Shown here one piece after another: positions 60,725-64,000 of a stretch of DNA of 64,000 bases (position 1 is the first letter of the stretch; the number at the start of each line of letters is the position of its first letter). The stretch covers positions 375,734 to 439,733 of the forward strand of contig NW_001799630.1 of the NCBI RefSeq assembly GCF_000165425.1, written 5' to 3'. The notes below the pieces were generated by a model. It ran no database searches and was not told the DNA's origin. It saw nothing but the letters and a program-made list of their open reading frames with translations. This DNA comes from Paramecium tetraurelia. Its lineage: Eukaryota; Ciliophora; Oligohymenophorea; Peniculida; Parameciidae. A program made the position numbers and the translations under genes.

Positions 60725-63700
60725 TCATTTATTCATTGATTTTATCAAAGATTTCACAAATCTACGTATGCTCTTATTCTCCTTCACTACTTCCAATGGA
60801 ATCATATTGAGCATCTCTATGGTTTAATTAATTTAAGTATTTAGTCCATTCAAAAACGGAATCCATATAAATAAAAAAATGGCCACTAAAAGCACTATAA
60901 ATATTATTAATAGGATCAATTGAATGTATGAGATGTTATCCATTCCACTAGTAATTAGATCCCTCTCATAAGTGATGATATTGGTAATAGCATCATATAC
61001 GTAATTATATAATGCTCTATCAATTTCAAAGAATTGAGTTGCATTCAATAAAGGAGAATTCTAGGTAGTATTCTAATAAAAATTTTGAATATTGATTCTA
61101 AAATATTCCAAAAAATAAGATTCAGTGTTGTAAATTCCCTAAATAGGATATTATTAATAAAATTACTAATTATAAATTTGAATTAATGATTTTCTAACAT
61201 TAATCAACCTCAGCAGTCTTGATTATTTATTCACATAGATTGCCATAATAAATATTGATGTATTTGTCCCTGAATGCTTATAATTCAGATAAGATATCAA
61301 AGTTAAACTAAGTAATTTCATAATAATAAATACCGCATTCATTTTTTCAGCATTTCCAGTAAAGATAGTGAGGTTATTAATTGCATATTCAGAAACTTGA
61401 ACTCCCTTTATTTGATTTGTGTAATCAAGCATCATCAATTTTTGTATATTTATATAATAGCCATAATTATTTATTGTGAATAGGCTTTAATAATATTGAG
61501 GCAAAAGGAAGTTTATCTATGATTACTAGGACTGGCTTCCAAGTATGTTATAAACAGTGAATACTAAGGTAAAAACAGAAATAACGAAAAATCTATATTA
61601 TTACATAGAAATACTGAATAATAATGCCTTAATTTCCTTTTAGCCTATTTTATCTATATTTTTTAATAATTTTTTTTCTATTTTAAGTTTACCTCAATAA
61701 GATATCAGATTCATCCTCATCTGGTGCTTTTAAGACTTCAATTTTTTCCTCTTAAAATTCATTTTCATCTTCTGAACTTTCATAACCTTGTTATTCTTAT
61801 TTATTTTACATTTCCTCAATACTTACATAGTTTTTCAGAAATCTGTCACATTTTTTATATAGTACATCTAAATGATAGGTTGGAATATCCAAAAAAAGAA
61901 ATAAAATATTTTCTCTTTTTGTTTTGATGGCAAACATTAGAAATATAAATTTGATCATAGCCATTACTGATACAAATATTGAAGCTGATAATAAAATCAA
62001 TAAATCCACTTGTGGGTAATCCATAATATCTTTGATATTATAATAGGTTGAACCAGAAATGTCGCATAATTTTTCATAAAGCACATCAAAATAATTGTGG
62101 ACTACTCCTTAATAATAAATATTATCAAAACTGATAGATTGATAATTGGCTACTGAAGAATTTAAGGCTAAGGAACAAAAAACAACTAATGCTGTTTCAA
62201 GTCTTAAAGCATCATCTTAATATGCAAAATCAGTATAAAATCTAAATGATATTTCATCTTCAAATTATGATTAAAAATTTAAATAATCTATTGAATTCAT
62301 AGCAGAATTGAAATCAATAACAGAGGAAGCTGACATTGATATATCATTTGCTATTTCAGTAATATTATACGTGTACAGATTGGCAGAATAAATAGCCAAA
62401 TCTAAAACTCTAGAAGTTAATCTATTGATTTCAATCAGCTAATTGTTTATTTATTATAAGATATTGACGTCTATCCTATAATCATTGAATTATTGAGAAC
62501 AAAAGTATTGTTGCAAACTTGTCATAGCCAAAATGAATACAATCCATAAAGATGAATAAATCTTAAAAGTTGTTATTTCTTGATGTTTATGATGAGTTTA
62601 TAAAGCAATTTGAATTATATTAGCAGAATTATTATAAGTAAATAATTTGTAATCATCCTCATCTTCAAAATCATTTCCTTAATTTCTGAATAATGAATTA
62701 TACTCTTCTTCTTCCTCTAAGATTTATAAAAATAATTATTCCTAATCCTCATTAATACTTACAATTTAGCCATTAATGTATCTCTTTGTGAGAATGCCTC
62801 CAGCTAAATTAATTGAAGGAACACTCTCAGTTTCTTCATTACATTATTTAAATAAATCTCTAATTTCATCTAATTGTGGGTTCTCGTACAAATCTTGCAT
62901 ATACCTCAATAAATTAGTATCTACTTCTTAATTATCTTAATTTCTAAGAGCAGCTTAACTGTCTGAACTCATATTACCCAAATTTGGTACTTTTTGTTAA
63001 GAAGTGGCTTTCATTATTTATTCTGATTCTGGATTACTAATACTTCCTGTACGTTATACTCCTTTTTTTAACATATATTTAAGATTTGCTTCATTTTTTT
63101 CAATCTTATCAAGTCGAACTACATAAAATCCAGTGCGTTCACTTTTCTTCTATTCTTCATCACTATCATTTGGATTGAAGACTGGTAAAATAGTTTCTTT
63201 TACTTAGCAATTGAAGTAATAGAAGCCATCTTTATTTGGGATTTTAGAGAAGACATCTTTAGCATTTTTAGTCAAAACATCAGGGATATAATCATTCAAT
63301 TTTATCTTGTCTACCAAATTTTTCAATTCTAATTCAAAGTACGTTATAGCACCTGAAGACATTTCTATTATCTATGTAAATTTGTCAACCACAAAATATA
63401 TTTAAGTTTTTAGTGTTGCTTCTGATTTGAAGGTTGCAATATATACAAGGGAATCTAAATGTAATGTTACTTAATAAGTTAATGGAAAAAGGTATCCATT
63501 TTTGTGTTTAAATAATCTATTCTAATCTACTTCAAGATATTCGCTTTATATCCCTATTTCTTATCTTAAATTAAGTACAAAATTATCAAAGAAGTTACTC
63601 ATGTATTTATCATGATTCTCTGCATATTTTTAAGGCATTAAAACATTTATCTTCTTTCCTATTATCTCTTCTTTAGAGTATCCAAAGTAAACTGTAAATA

Positions 63701-64000
63701 ATGAATTCATTTATAATATATTACCTGGATCTGACTTCTTAGCACTTGCATAAATGAATGGGATTTAATCAGTTTCAAAATTTATCATATCTTTACGGCC
63801 TAATTAGTTTTTCTTTAGATGTTCTTTTAATTATTTTGCCTTATTTAATTAATTGATTCCTCCCTTAGAGTCATTCATAACATGAATCATAAAATTACCA
63901 AATACTTACATCGTGTATGGCATATTTGAATTTATTTTTTACATATTTTCATAATTCTCTTTTGCTTCATTAGTTACTCTACTAATTCTAGCACCAATAT
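60725..64000 (-). CDS. Large multi-membrane PAS-domain protein, 5' end outside window
   Basis: The frame enters from the right edge. Near 63590-63800 a PAS-like domain reads MNSLFTVYFGYSKEEIIGKK then INVLMPQKYAENHDKYMSNF, the pattern seen in ciliate proteins named after the Dictyostelium Tmc/tiny-macrocysts family. A beta-rich segment and an acidic linker follow. Then come several membrane spans (for example IQLILLIIFIVLLVAIFLFI near 60900, LLILLSASIFVSVMAMIKFI near 61990). The C-terminus has TIEMLNMIPLEVVKENKS before TGA at 60727..60725. PAS domains sense ligands or mediate contacts; here a membrane signalling role is inferred. Intron positions were not all resolved. Confidence 0.75.

Overview
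The window looks like a macronuclear scaffold of Paramecium or a very close relative. Three things show this. Conserved proteins read through only if TAA and TAG mean glutamine and TGA is the sole stop. Roughly 70 introns could be placed; nearly all are 19-38 nt and almost all start GTA and end AG. Genes are packed on both strands at about 70 percent A+T, with gaps often under 100 bp. I saw no tRNA, rRNA, CRISPR array, transposon, phage or bacterial-type operon. Products were worked out by reading each strand with this code and removing short introns wherever a conserved frame broke. In most genes the exon sum is then an exact multiple of three.

Layout. 1-13.6 kb: an M16 peptidase homologue without its zinc site (cut by the left edge), a TDRD9/Spindle-E-like DEVH RNA helicase, a CK1 kinase, coiled-coil proteins, an LZIC homologue, an HP1-like chromodomain protein and a double-WWE protein with an 8-nt exon. 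14.5-25 kb: a UBA-containing E2 enzyme, NECAP, proteasome beta-2, radial spoke RSP4/6, a kelch protein with two glycogen-binding-like domains, a jacalin-PX sorting nexin and an F-BAR protein. 25-34 kb: an ORFan, an RCC1-repeat protein, a possible arrestin-fold protein, an IQ-MORN protein and delta-tubulin. 34-44 kb: a standard-looking actin, a START protein, a strongly diverged actin-like protein and IFT140. 44-54 kb: a CCCH zinc finger protein, a CK2-alpha-like kinase, an aldo-keto reductase, an ER-type EF-hand protein, a DYRK kinase, mevalonate kinase and ribosomal protein uS12. 54-64 kb: an SNF1/AMPK-like kinase, a CKS protein with an apparent frameshift, MOCS3/UBA4, a zinc-finger/TPR protein and a PAS multi-membrane protein (cut by the right edge).

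How the genes fit together. This is a mixed eukaryotic neighbourhood, not one pathway. Themes that recur are cilia and basal bodies (RSP4/6, IFT140, delta-tubulin, perhaps MORN), membrane traffic (NECAP, PX, F-BAR), protein turnover (E2, proteasome, MOCS3), kinases (CK1, CK2, DYRK, SNF1-like), and a possible small-RNA/chromatin pair (TDRD9-like helicase and HP1-like protein). Nothing here forms a closed new system. The most unusual items are the dead M16 homologue, the TDRD9-like helicase in a ciliate, the jacalin-PX and CBM48-kelch architectures, the HP1-like protein with an altered aromatic cage, the diverged actin, the 8-nt exon, the CKS frameshift and two divergent gene pairs whose start codons lie 7 and 52 bp apart.
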